Positions 12,879 to 21,571 of a stretch of DNA of 41,883 nt are shown one piece after another. Under the pieces are notes generated by a model that had not been told where the DNA came from, made no database searches, and was given only the letters and a program-made list of their open reading frames with translations. Source of the DNA: Priapulus caudatus (Eukaryota > Priapulida > Priapulimorpha > Priapulimorphida > Priapulidae); the NCBI RefSeq assembly GCF_000485595.1, contig NW_014577353.1, positions 143,675 through 185,557 of the forward strand, read 5' to 3'. A program made the translations under genes and the position numbers. Within the stretch, counting starts at the first letter, position 1; the number at the start of each line of letters is the position of its first letter.

Positions 12879-13138
12879 GCTGATAGGGTCTATGTCCCCC
12901 AGGGTACTGCCGGAACGTACCCTGGGTACGGTCCGGTATACTGGAACGTACCCTGGTACTAAATACTACTATCTAATATGCCAGACCGTACCTCGCCTAC
13001 TCCAATAACGAGTCTAGGGAGTCGCCTACGCCTACTCCCTAACCCTAACCCAAACCCTAACCATATCAGCTAGATAGTTACCAGGGTATCCAGGGTACGT
13101 TGCGGCAGTACCCTGGGGGACATCTAGACCCTATGAGC
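12879..13138. mobile_element. MITE family A, copy 1 (9-bp TSD, nested insertion at right end)
   Basis: Ends GCTGATAGGGTCTATGTCCC and its complement GGGGGACATCTAGACCCTATGAGC; next inwards is a second inverted block CAGGGTACTGCCGGAACGTA. The centre has CCCTAACCCTAACCCAAACCCTAACC at 13037-13062. The left TSD is CTTAGTGGT (12870-12878); its partner CTTAGTGGC now sits at 13425-13433 because another element inserted at the junction. Confidence 0.88.
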
Positions 13139-13142
13139 CTTA

Positions 13143-13421
13143 AGCGGGCAGCACACTTCACCATTTTCGTTGCTCGTACAGGCAATTTTCGTGGTCGCCA
13201 CAAAAATGGTCAAGTGTGCGGGGGCCGGCAACGACCACTCGCCACGGAAATTTAGTGGTGACCACGAGTTGCCGAGAATCAAACCGGTTTGATTTCTCAC
13301 CACGAAAATTGCTCGTGGTGGCAACTTGTGGTGAAGTGTGCTGTGACGCGGCAACGGCCACAAAAATTACCGACCACGAAAATTGCCTGTACGAGCAACG
13401 AAAATGGTGAAGTGTGCTGCT
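13143..13421. mobile_element. Palindromic MITE nested at the edge of family A copy 1
   Basis: 279-bp near-perfect hairpin with ends AGCACACTTCACCATTTTCG and complement; arms continue TTGCTCGTACAGGCAATTTTCGTGG. Flanked by AGCCTTA on both sides (13136-13142 and 13422-13428). That duplication spans the last AGC of the family A element plus the start of its TSD, so this element arrived later. Overlapping open frames on both strands encode the same peptide end (ENCLYEQRKW), a consequence of the palindrome and not a gene. Confidence 0.85.
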
Positions 13422-13961
13422 AGCCTTAGTGGCAAGTAGCGTTAAAACTTATGGTTAACAATCCATGGTTGACAAACTTGAAGAATACCTAATAAATAAA
13501 TCACTTTAATTAAAAAGAAATAAAAAAGTATAAGTAAATGTTAAGAGGTTATAGCAGAGTTTTTTTTATAGTTTTATGGCAGTGATTCAAATGCCAATGC
13601 TCATGCAACTAAGGTTATGCACTTGAAGCATGTAGCAACCCTTTAATACGCTTTATTGGTACAGTTTGGTTTTGCACTTTATATCAGAACTGATGAACCA
13701 GGGTGATGAACCAGTGAATAATGAATTAATACACACTGGGCAGAAGTCAACACCGAGAATTCCGTCGGTAGCTCGATGTAAACTCTTTTGGGAGTTTAAA
13801 GCAGTCACAATTCAGTTTCAAAGTCATTTGGCAGCAACAAAACGCGACTGCAAAACTATCGGCGCGCAACTCTCAACAGTGATTACATAACTTCACAAGG
13901 CCTGCTGGCGACTCAAATAGTGGGTCTCTAATTAAAGGTAAGTGTTTTGCATCGACAGTAC

Positions 13962-14207
13962 CTTTGGGTCCTTCTCGTAGTAGTATTGCTGGGTGCGGAT
14001 CCATCGTCCAACCAAATGATCTCTCACCGTATAGGCAAGCGCGAAAAAATAGTCGCGAGGAGTGGCAACATTTCTGTCTTTGACCAGAGTGTAGTGAAGG
14101 TGTCGGTTAAAGGTCTTCTTTACGCCAGCTACATTCTCTACTTGTGCAATTCCGCGCACACTAATTTGCTTTCTCTTGTCGTGATCTGACAGAGGTGAAG
14201 CAGCCAT
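13962..14207 (-). CDS. PYG: Glycogen phosphorylase, coding exon 1 (residues 1-82)
   Basis: Start codon at 14207; 246 nt ending AAG|GTACTG at 13962, phase 0. [19 protein letters not shown] matches the N-terminus of animal phosphorylases, including the phosphorylase-kinase target serine in KRKQISVRG (Ser16 here, Ser14 in the mature rabbit enzyme). With an offset of two, the AMP-site residues Asp42, Asn44, Val45, Trp67, Gln71, Gln72 and Tyr75 of the rabbit enzyme correspond to D44, N46, V47, W69, Q73, Q74 and Y77 and are all kept. It is therefore expected to be a regulated animal enzyme controlled by both phosphorylation and AMP. Exon 1 ends at EKDP-K exactly before RIYYLSLE of exon 2. Confidence 0.97.
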
Positions 14208-14480
14208 TGCAACCGAGATTTACCCAGGAGCAAAAAGCAAAAACATCCAACGCTCCTCAACGACGGCGAATACGGAGAACGAGCGAAACCCTGGGCCGAT
14301 CTATCACGCCGGTGGTTTTTCGAACGTGGTGATGTTGCGACCTTGATATAACAACAAATGTTTAAATCTAGTTAAAACAAAAATGTTTAAATCTTACGAA
14401 TAATAACTGAAATTTAGAAAGTATGAAAAAATGTGTTTTTTGGTGTATTTCATATTATTATCGGAATTAAAAAGATATTA
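14208..14480 (-). promoter_or_regulatory. 5' UTR and probable promoter region of glycogen phosphorylase
   Basis: The first 140 bp upstream of the start are GC-richer and contain several CpG (CAACGACGGCGAATACGGAG, CACGCCGGTGG) in otherwise AT-rich surroundings. No TATA box is evident. Assignment rests on position only; the transcription start cannot be placed. Confidence 0.4.
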
Positions 14481-14829
14481 TACATTTAACCTAGGTGGCG
14501 CCAAGTGGCCGAGGTGATGGCGCCGCTAAGAAGAGTTTGTTGATTTCAGCAGGTGTTTAGTTCAAGTAGAAGAAAAGTATATACATGAATATATTGTTCT
14601 CATGTTCAAGTTTCATCTTAACTTTCACATGTGTGTAGTTTTTTTTGAAAAAGATTATTTCATGCCAGCATCACATTTTCCCTGAATTAATTAATAAATT
14701 ATGTTCGAATATATATTATTATTAATTATTATTGTTGTCCAACTTATTCAAGTTATTGTTGGTATTGTTAACGAGCGTATTGTTAAACTTAATGTTAGTT
14801 GTTGATGTAACGACTAACGTTTACACAGC

Positions 14830-15592
14830 CACAGGCACTTGGAACGTTTCAATAATAAAGTGATGGTAAATAAACACGAACGCCACTATGTCCAAACTAC
14901 AGTACAATTATGTCCAAAGTACAAAAATATAGAGCAGATGGGAAAGCGTTGGTGCCAAGTTTGCACAACACTGTCTTAATTTCACACCATCACAGCAAAA
15001 GTAGATACCAAAATGGAGGCGGTTTGTTGTTTATTTGTGCTGTGATGGTGTGAAACGAAGTGAGCATTGTGCAAATTTGGCACTCTATATTTTTGTTGTC
15101 TGTGCGCAGTGGTGTTCCTGTGGTGAACGTGTGTTACAGAGGAGCATTTGAAGGGCATTTACGCTCATAGGGTCTATGTCCCCCAGGGTACTGCCGGAAC
15201 GTACCCTGGCTACAGTCTGGTATACCGGAACGTACCCTGGTCACTTATTGGTGAGGGTATGGTCAGGGTTAGGCATGGGTTAGGGCTCGTTTCGGGTTAG
15301 GGTTAGGAGTAGGCGTAGGCGACTCCTAGACTCGTCTATGAGTAGTAGGCGAGGTACGCGCCGGCATATTAGATAGTACCAGGGTACGTTCCGGTATACC
15401 GGACCGTACCCAGGGTACGTTCCGGCAGTACCCCGGGGGACATAGACCCTCTCAGCGGCATTTACAGGAAACTATTAGTATTACTATATTAAATAGGTGA
15501 AAGAGATTAGAGAAACATTAAGACTTTTGTAGTAAATACATTTTGTGTTTATTTACCATCATTTTATTATTGAAATATTGCAAGTTCCTGTG
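14830..15592. mobile_element. Foldback element family B, copy 1 (contains family A copy 2)
   Basis: Ends CACAGGCACTTGGAACGTTT and the complement of CAATATTGCAAGTTCCTGTG-type sequence; arms continue CAATAATAAA.TGATGGTAAATAAACAC. The centre is a second hairpin: TTTCACACCATCACAGCAAA against GCTGTGATGGTGTGAAAC (14985-15055). Without the nested family A element it is about 470 bp. The right-hand TSD is not clear; AACGTTTAC and AATGTTTAG near the two ends are a possible imperfect pair. Confidence 0.75.
15173..15456. mobile_element. MITE family A, copy 2 (exact 9-bp TSD)
   Basis: 284 bp, ends GCTCATAGGGTCTATGTCCC and the complement of GACATAGACCCTCTCAGC. Flanked by exact GGCATTTAC duplications (15164-15172, 15457-15465) inside family B copy 1. 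The internal telomere-like tract is in the opposite orientation here (GGTTAGGGTTAGG, about 15263-15308). Confidence 0.92.
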
Positions 15593-15754
15593 AATGTTTA
15601 GATTTGAAGCAGGTATTTTCGGGACATTGAACAATAAACAACAAGACAGCACAGTGTATACTTGGCAGCAATAGCAGTTTGATGATGTCACGGGGCGAAT
15701 TTGAGCAAAACTCACAAATAATAATCTATTTAAGTATAATCATTAACTACTAAA

Positions 15755-15970
15755 CAGGGTTTCTTCTGAGGGAAAATTAGACAAAGGAGGTAATGGCCAG
15801 TTTGGGAAAAAATGTGCATGGTGGATTCAAATACAGGATGTATCGAGATACTTATAGGTATATAGATACATGATGTACTTATCAGTAAATACAGGAACAT
15901 TTTCACAACGGCGATGTTAAATTTGACAACGGCGGTGCGCCACTGTGCCTCTTATGTATAAGAAACCCTG
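15755..15970. mobile_element. Repeat family C, copy 1
   Basis: Begins CAGGGTTTCTTCTGAGGGAA and ends ATGTATAAGAAACCCTG, giving an 11-bp inverted end CAGGGTTTCTT. The same start, interior (AGACAAAGGAGGTAATGGCC; GCGATGTTAAATTTGACAAC) and end recur at 21572-21843. CAGGG ends recall hAT-type elements; no matching 8-bp duplication is visible here. Confidence 0.65.
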
Positions 15971-16290
15971 CAAAAAGATAGTGATACAATCTATTCTTAG
16001 CATTTTGTGTTGAGAGTGGGTGGGTTATGTTCAACACACCACATCGGCAAACTACCACAAAAATGGCACACAATATTTTTGCGAGTAGTCGCCTTTGATT
16101 TAAACATCCCAATATATGCAAGCACAGAAAAGCAATCTTGGGCTTGTTTTAAAGGTCAGAAATAGGGTAATAGAATGCTGCATTCATGAACAAAATTATG
16201 TTGTTTCATACTCACGAAATAAGCGCATTTTTATCCTTTCATGGGAAATTACATTCAATAAATGCATTGTTAGAAAGAACGTTCACATAA

Positions 16291-16455
16291 ATTGTAACAA
16301 TATAGGGTATTGGCAATGACTTGCAATAACTTGTAACAATATAGGGTATTGAAAATGACTTGCAATAGTTTGTAACAAAATAGGGTATTGGCAATGACTT
16401 GCAATACCTTGTAACAATATAGGGTATTGAGTCTATTGACAATAACTTGCAATCG
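16291..16455. repeat. 39-bp tandem repeat, four copies
   Basis: AGGGTATTG recurs at 16304, 16343, 16382 and 16421, an exact 39-bp period; each unit reads approximately TTGTAACAATATAGGGTATT, GGCAATGACTTGCAATA. Because 39 is divisible by three, reverse-strand frames stay open as a Tyr/Cys/Leu-rich repeat, but there is no other sign of coding. Confidence 0.9.
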
Positions 16456-17553
16456 TTTTCATAATGATCTGTTGTGTAATGAAACAGGACTACTACCAAC
16501 CACCCTTTTCTGGCTATTGGCACAATGCAAAAACAGTCAACTTGGCACTGAGTATAATGTGCATTGTCTTTTCTAAATAAAACTTGCTGTGTGCACTGTC
16601 GCTTATGTATTGATTCAAAGGTAACTTACCTTAGTCAGCACGAGTTGCACAAGCCAGCAAATTTTAACCAGTATTGACGGCTAGAGCACAACTAATCGCT
16701 TTACTACAGTTATACTAGTTATACTATATAGTAGATTATAAAGTGGTAATTATAAAATTAGAAAGTAATGTGAGCAACTCAAAGTTAATTTATAACCACA
16801 TTATTATCATTATAGTTACACAAGTTCAATAGCATATGCAGACACAATACTGTTTCAATATAGATGTAGATATATGTACTGGTAGTACTGGTACTATAAG
16901 TAACTAAGATATTTATTTAATTTATTTGATGATGTCACATGTCATCACAGTAGGGTCCCCGAGAGGTCAAATTATGCCTACCACTTACCTTTGTTAGGAC
17001 CTTACCTCATGTGAAATATCAAAGTAATTGGTTGAGAAATGTAGATGATATGACTAATTAAGTCAATAAGCAATGTAAAATGCCAAAAAATGTGCTGTTT
17101 TGCCCTTAAACCTTGCAATACCTAAGGATACACTAGGTTTTACACAAAATTTCTTTGAATTTTAATTTTCAATGTTATTCTATAGTTAACACCAGATGCC
17201 ACCTCTGTACATGCTTATTTCTCCATATATAAATGCAAGAGCTAATAATACCTAAGGTATTATTATCTCTTGATAAATGTATATGAGCTTTCAGAGTGCT
17301 TTGACTGCCCACGTACGTGTGCAGTGAGACGTGGCCCTTTAACACGGCGTGTTCTCACAGCAAAATGCATAGATATACCTACTGTGAGCCCATCTATATT
17401 GTACAAATTTACTACAACTCATTTGTATTGCTACTTTCATAACATTTTTCCAGCAAACCTAAACAGTTAGTTGTTTGAAATAGTTTCAAATTACTTAACT
17501 AATTTAATGGAAGCATTACTGTTGGTTGATTGCATATTCACAGTATAAATATT

Positions 17554-17802
17554 GGTAAGCACTTATTTCCATCCCTCAAACCGCCCTTCCGGTCTGCAGG
17601 TTCCACCGCCGCGGCGCGAATTTTTTTTCCACAACAGTTTTTTTCCTAACCCTAACCTTAACCCTAACCCTAATCCCAACACTAACCCTAACCCTAATCC
17701 TAACCTAACCTAACCCTAAACGCCTAACGCCTAATGCGCCGCGGCGGTGGGACATGCACACCGGAACTAGGGCGGTTTGAGGGATGGAAATAAGTGCTTA
17801 CC
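17554..17802. mobile_element. 249-bp MITE with exact 9-bp TSD and telomere-like core
   Basis: Ends GGTAAGCACTTATTTCCATC and exact complement, extending through CCTCAAACCGCCC; a second inverted block CCGCCGCGGCGC lies inside. Flanked by exact ATAAATATT duplications (17545-17553, 17803-17811). The core from about 17646 to 17728 is a degenerate CCCTAA array grading into CGCCTAACGCCTAATGCGC. Confidence 0.92.
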
Positions 17803-17866
17803 ATAAATATTGCTGCATAAAATTTGTTGTTAAATGTGTTTTTAACTGTGTCAAAAAAATTTTGCA

Positions 17867-18060
17867 CAAGGGAGAGATAGTGATCCGCTAGGGGACGGCT
17901 CTGATTGGCTAATTTGGTCTCTTATTTAATTTTATTATTTTTGGCTAATTTTGTTTTATTTTAGAATTAGGGTTAGGGTTAGGGTTATGGTTAACTGATT
18001 TCTATGTCCACAACACACTAATAATGCGCCATGATCTAGCGGATCACTATCTCTCCCCTG
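17867..18060. mobile_element. MITE with GGGAGAGATAGTGATCCGCTAG ends and TTAGGG core
   Basis: The left end CAAGGGAGAGATAGTGATCC and right end GGATCACTATCTCTCCCCTG are inverted over about 25 bp. The core contains AGGGTTAGGGTTAGGGTTA at about 17969-17987. Termini differ from the neighbouring element at 17554, only 65 bp away. No target duplication is evident. Confidence 0.7.
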
Positions 18061-18344
18061 AGACCTACTAGTTTCAAAACTGTCGATGATTGTTTGATTA
18101 TAATACTGGTGACACTGCTATTTATTCTGCTGTAGCAAAGTTGCACACATTTAGTTTTCAAACGTGCGCACAACTGACCGAGACTGTTTGATTATTTGAC
18201 AATATTATCAAAATTATTGAAATATAGGCTGGATCCCAGTAATGAACAGTAAGCCCTGGCACATTGTCAAGCTTAAAATTTGTAGAGCTGCTGCTCAGTG
18301 GCGCCACCTTTTCTCATGATATATAGAAACATTGTTTACCCACG

Positions 18345-18405
18345 CAACTGTCACTTGCACTGCATTTGCACTGCACTGCATTTGCACTGCACTGCACTGC
18401 ACTTG
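18345..18405. repeat. TGCACTGCA short tandem repeat
   Basis: Irregular array of TTGCACTGCACTGCA units abutting the left end of the family B element. Confidence 0.75.
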
Positions 18406-18977
18406 CACAGGCACTTGGAATGTTTCAATAATCAAATTATGGTAAATAAATACGAAATGTATTTACTACCAGTCTTAATGTTTCTCTACTCTCTGTCGCC
18501 TATTATTAGTATTAATTTTTCTGTAAATGCCATTCAAATGCTTCTCTGCAACACAATTTCATTATACAAATACCGTTGTGCACAAACAACAAAGGACATT
18601 TGTTGTTTTTCACCTCTACATATTTGTTGTTTGTGAACAACAGCGTTTGTGCAGTGAAATTGTGTTGCAGAGGAGCATTGACCGGCATTTACAGAAAGTT
18701 GATACTAATAATAGGCAAAAGATATTTATTATTGAAACATTGCAAGTGCTGCTAAGAGGGTCTATGTCCCCCAGGTTACAGGGTATGTTCCGGTATGCCG
18801 GAACGTACCCTGGTACTATCTAATATGCCAGACCGTACCTCGCCTACTCCACTAACGAGTCTAGGGAGTCGCCTACTCCCTAACCCTAAGGGTACGTTCC
18901 GGTATACCGGACCGTACCCAGGGTACGTTCCGGCAGTACCCTGGGGGACATAGACCCTATGAGCGCAAGTGCCTGTG
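18406..18977. mobile_element. Foldback element family B, copy 2 (contains family A copy 3)
   Basis: Ends CACAGGCACTTGGAATGTTT and complement; inner arms TTATTAGTATTAA / TTGATACTAATAA, CTGTAAATGCC / GGCATTTACAG and CTCTGCAACACAATTTCA / TGAAATTGTGTTGCAGAG pair. About 350 bp without the nested element. Family A copy 3 sits inside its right terminal repeat. A 112-residue open frame here is repeat-derived. Confidence 0.78.
18751..18964. mobile_element. MITE family A, copy 3 (9-bp TSD, one mismatch)
   Basis: Ends GCTAAGAGGGTCTATGTCCC and complement of GACATAGACCCTATGAGC; flanked by GCAAGTGCT (18742-18750) and GCAAGTGCC (18965-18973). Internally deleted relative to copies 1 and 4, with only CCCTAACCCTAAG remaining at 18878-18889. 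Confidence 0.9.
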
Positions 18978-19241
18978 TCCCAGTTGTGTGCTTGGTATCA
19001 CTGAAAGGTTGTTGAGTGTCAAAGTCATTGGTCATTTTAGTTGTACCTAATATTGTTATTTTAGATGTTATTAATCTGCCCTTTTAAACTGGTTATAATT
19101 TTTCAATAGACAGGCACTTACATGATCCTGAGGATGCAGTATTACCAGGGTCCAACCTGTATCTTGTATTTCAGGATTCGTTTCAGTTAGATTAGGCATG
19201 TGCTTATCATAAACAAAGTAGTCTAGGTAAATAGTAGTTAG

Positions 19242-19431
19242 GCTGAGAGGGTCTATGTCCCCCAGGGTACTGCCGGAACGTACCCTGGTACGATCTAATA
19301 TGCCGGACCGTACCTCGCCTACTCCACTAACGAGTCTAGGGAGTCGCCTACGCCTACTCCCTAACCCTAACCCTAACCATATCAAAAAGGTTCGTTCCGG
19401 CAGTACCCTGGGGTACATAGACCCTATGAGC
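19242..19431. mobile_element. MITE family A, copy 4 (exact 9-bp TSD)
   Basis: 190 bp, ends GCTGAGAGGGTCTATGTCCC and complement; flanked by exact AGTAGTTAG (19233-19241, 19432-19440). The interior carries CCCTAACCCTAACCCTAACC at about 19359-19378. Close to copy 1 in sequence apart from an internal deletion. Confidence 0.92.
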
Positions 19432-19711
19432 AGTAGTTAGGTCAACATTAAAATTACACGTCTTTGATTAACTACTGGTCTAAAATGTGTAATATAGAAA
19501 TTCAAAAGCACAACTTCATCGGGGTTCAGTTGAGTAAGTACTGTGTTGTGGTGGCCCATATTTCTTTCATTGATTCTTATTTCTTCATTCATTCATTCAT
19601 ATCATTGATGTCTAATAACAAAAGTGAATGTCTGATATAAAAAACGTGTAGGTGTGTTCTATTTTTTACATAATACATATTATATACTCACACATTCTAA
19701 TAAAACAACAA

Positions 19712-20044
19712 GGCCATAATAAAATATATTGTTTGTTTGCCCTCACCCGACCGACCCGCCAAAAAGGCGGAAAAAATGTTATTGATTTTTTTTTCTTTTT
19801 TTTTAACAAATTGTATCACTGTACATTATATAAATCTGTAGGCAATACATTATATGTACCAAGCAAAAGAAACATTCAACATAAAAGGTATCTCCACACA
19901 AGCACACCCGAGCATGTAGACACCACGCTGAATTTGTAAAAAGACCCCCGCCCTCAAAAAAAGAAAAGAAAAGCCAACCTACCTACCCAAACTTTTCAAC
20001 CTGGGTCGGGTGAGGGCAAAAAAGTATTTTTTTTAATTGTGGCC
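19712..20044. mobile_element. GGCC-ended MITE, family F, copy 2 (CAA duplication)
   Basis: Left end GGCCATAATAAAATATATTG and, further in, TTTGCCCTCACCCGACC are inverted against GGTCGGGTGAGGGCAAAAAA and TTAATTGTGGCC at the right. Flanked by CAA (19709-19711, 20045-20047), as in copy 1 at 9880. It shares the interior CCTACCTACCCA motif. It ends only 329 bp upstream of the B9D2 start codon. Confidence 0.72.
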
Positions 20045-20372
20045 CAACTACATAAATAAGATCTTATCTTATATGATGCTATTATCTTATTGTAAATAGT
20101 GATTTTTTTCTATTTAACATAGTGTGCTTGTCATATCGAAATCTCCAGTGTTAGTCATGGCAACACGAATTTCTCTGGTTCATGTTGAGTAATCTTACTC
20201 AGGATTCAGAGTATATGTTTGAGAGAACTGCTCTGTTTTGATTACACTTGCGAGAAATCTGTGAGTATTTTTTATTGGAATAGATTGCTTATAGCTGTGT
20301 TAATCTGATGATATCATCGACACTAAAAAAGTTTTGTTTGTTGTGTTTAGGTGATATGCTGACTCACTTGTG

Positions 20373-20460
20373 ATGGCAGAGTTACATATATTAGGGCAGA
20401 TAGTTGGAGCAAGTGGGTTTCCAGACCACAGTCTGTTCTGCAAGTGGGGAATTCATGCAG
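20373..20460 (+). CDS. B9D2: B9D2, coding exon 1 (residues 1-30)
   Basis: B9D2 is a B9-domain protein of the MKS module at the ciliary transition zone, where with B9D1 and MKS1 it helps gate membrane protein entry into cilia; human mutations cause Joubert and Meckel syndromes. ATG at 20373 gives [16 protein letters not shown] then [14 protein letters not shown], almost residue for residue the human N-terminus. The exon ends GCAG|GTATCA after the first base of codon 30 (phase 1). This ATG is chosen because it aligns with the known protein start and there is no earlier in-frame homologous sequence. Confidence 0.96.
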
Positions 20461-20669
20461 GTATCACATTAATCATGCTCTGCACCATTTTGGTATAGAG
20501 AAAGTTGCCACATGTGAGTCGTTTATACTTCCATGTTTTCAGTATTCGTCATGCAGCCTTTTTCACCACTATCTGCCCTTTCCTCAACTAGCCAGCTCAA
20601 GACAAGCTCCATATTTTGTTGAAATCATAAAACAGTAGAATACTGTAGTCATATTGTTAGGCCAGTTAA

Positions 20670-21070
20670 GGATACATTAAAGCTTGTGCACAGGTATTGC
20701 TCTAATGAAGAGTAAACGTTTATTGACCAGTTTCATTTATAGATGAGATGTATCTCTATCATGCTCATGCAGAAAATTTTTATGTAATTTCCAACAATGT
20801 TACAACAGAAATGGTAAAAATGGTATTTTCGATATTTGTCAATTACCACAGTGTGAAAGCAAAATTTTCGTCACAAGTTAAGCACAATATGCAGCAAAAT
20901 CGCACTTCAGGGTTTTTTCTCAAAGTTTCATATTAACCGAAAAAATATATGAAAAAACTGCCTAAAATTTACGTCGTATGTTCAGCTTGAAAATTTATGC
21001 AAATAAAGAACCATAACTTATAAAAAATAGCACTTAATATCAAATCCCGACCTAAACCTTGAGTGTATCC
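20670..21070. mobile_element. TTAA-flanked element in B9D2 intron 1
   Basis: TTAAGGATACATTAAAG at 20666 is inverted against CCTTGAGTGTATCCTTAA ending at 21074. TTAA at both outer edges (20666-20669, 21071-21074) fits the TTAA target preference of piggyBac or Kolobok-type transposons. The terminal inverted repeat is short (GGATACA, then an imperfect match) and the interior has no recognisable coding. It fills most of the 642-bp intron. Confidence 0.55.
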
Positions 21071-21102
21071 TTAATCTTGTGAACTTCATTTTTCTTATGC
21101 AG

Positions 21103-21228
21103 GAGGAGCATGGAAAGTACTAGCAGGTTTACGTGAGGGCCAAACACAAGTGGACAATCCACAGAATGAAGACTTTGCGGTTTGGGCGCATCCTGTTGAT
21201 GTACACTTTGCTACTAAAGGCCTGCAGG
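21103..21228 (+). CDS. B9D2: B9D2, coding exon 2 (residues 30-72)
   Basis: 126 nt between acceptor TTCTTATGCAG and donor CAGG|GTAAGA, phase 1 on both sides. It encodes [20 protein letters not shown] then [21 protein letters not shown], the central part of the B9 domain with the conserved REGQTQVD and [13 protein letters not shown] motifs. Base composition is balanced, in contrast with the GC-rich exon 3. Confidence 0.96.
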
Positions 21229-21523
21229 GTAAGAAGTTGTGCCAGTGTTAGTGTTAGGCTAGGAGTGTCAAAATAGCAAGGTTTGCTGACTTCAACCATC
21301 GATCAGCAGACTTGAATGAATCATTTTTATTATTGATACTCTGAAGGTGTAAAGCAGTGAACTTCATAACCGATGTGTTGGGCCCTGCAAGAAAGGTGGT
21401 TCACTTGATCTGCCTTGTTTGTTCTTCTTTCAACATACCAACAGATTTGAATGTAATAGTAACCTTCTTGTTTGGATAATTTTTAAACTCGGTACCTGTA
21501 CTTCACATACATGTGTAGGCCTA

Positions 21524-21571
21524 NNNNNNNNNNTATATATATATATATATATAAATATATATATATATAGT
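21524..21571. repeat. Assembly gap of 10 N and adjoining TA microsatellite
   Basis: Ten Ns at 21524-21533 are followed by (TA)n to 21571. The gap is likely a collapsed or unsequenced part of the microsatellite, so its true length is unknown. Confidence 0.95.

Larger units (their letters stand above)
1356..13961 (-). other. Glycogen phosphorylase intron 1 (12.6 kb)
   Basis: Runs from donor AAG|GTACTG (13961 downwards) to acceptor ATTGCAG at 1356. I find no credible exon inside on either strand. It holds several foldback transposons, two tandem duplications and one duplicated segment, listed separately. Stretches without a recognised element (about 1356-2635, 2790-4080, 5130-5990, 6080-7580, 9310-9875, 10435-12385 and 13440-13960) are AT-rich and show only short simple repeats; a 33-bp-period direct repeat around TTGTTACAGAAACATCTAAA sits near 1509-1583, and a Pro/Leu-coding CTCCTC/CTGCTG run near 2365-2400. 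Confidence 0.8.

Noticed and set aside
13124-13410. Three open frames on both strands ending in the same peptide.
   Set aside because: Produced by the palindromic MITE; a hairpin's two arms encode the same peptide on opposite strands.
16239-16523. Repeated array that could be taken for a CRISPR or a repeat-protein gene.
   Set aside because: The 39-bp units are contiguous with no unique spacers, the genome is animal, and the open frame follows simply from the period being divisible by three.
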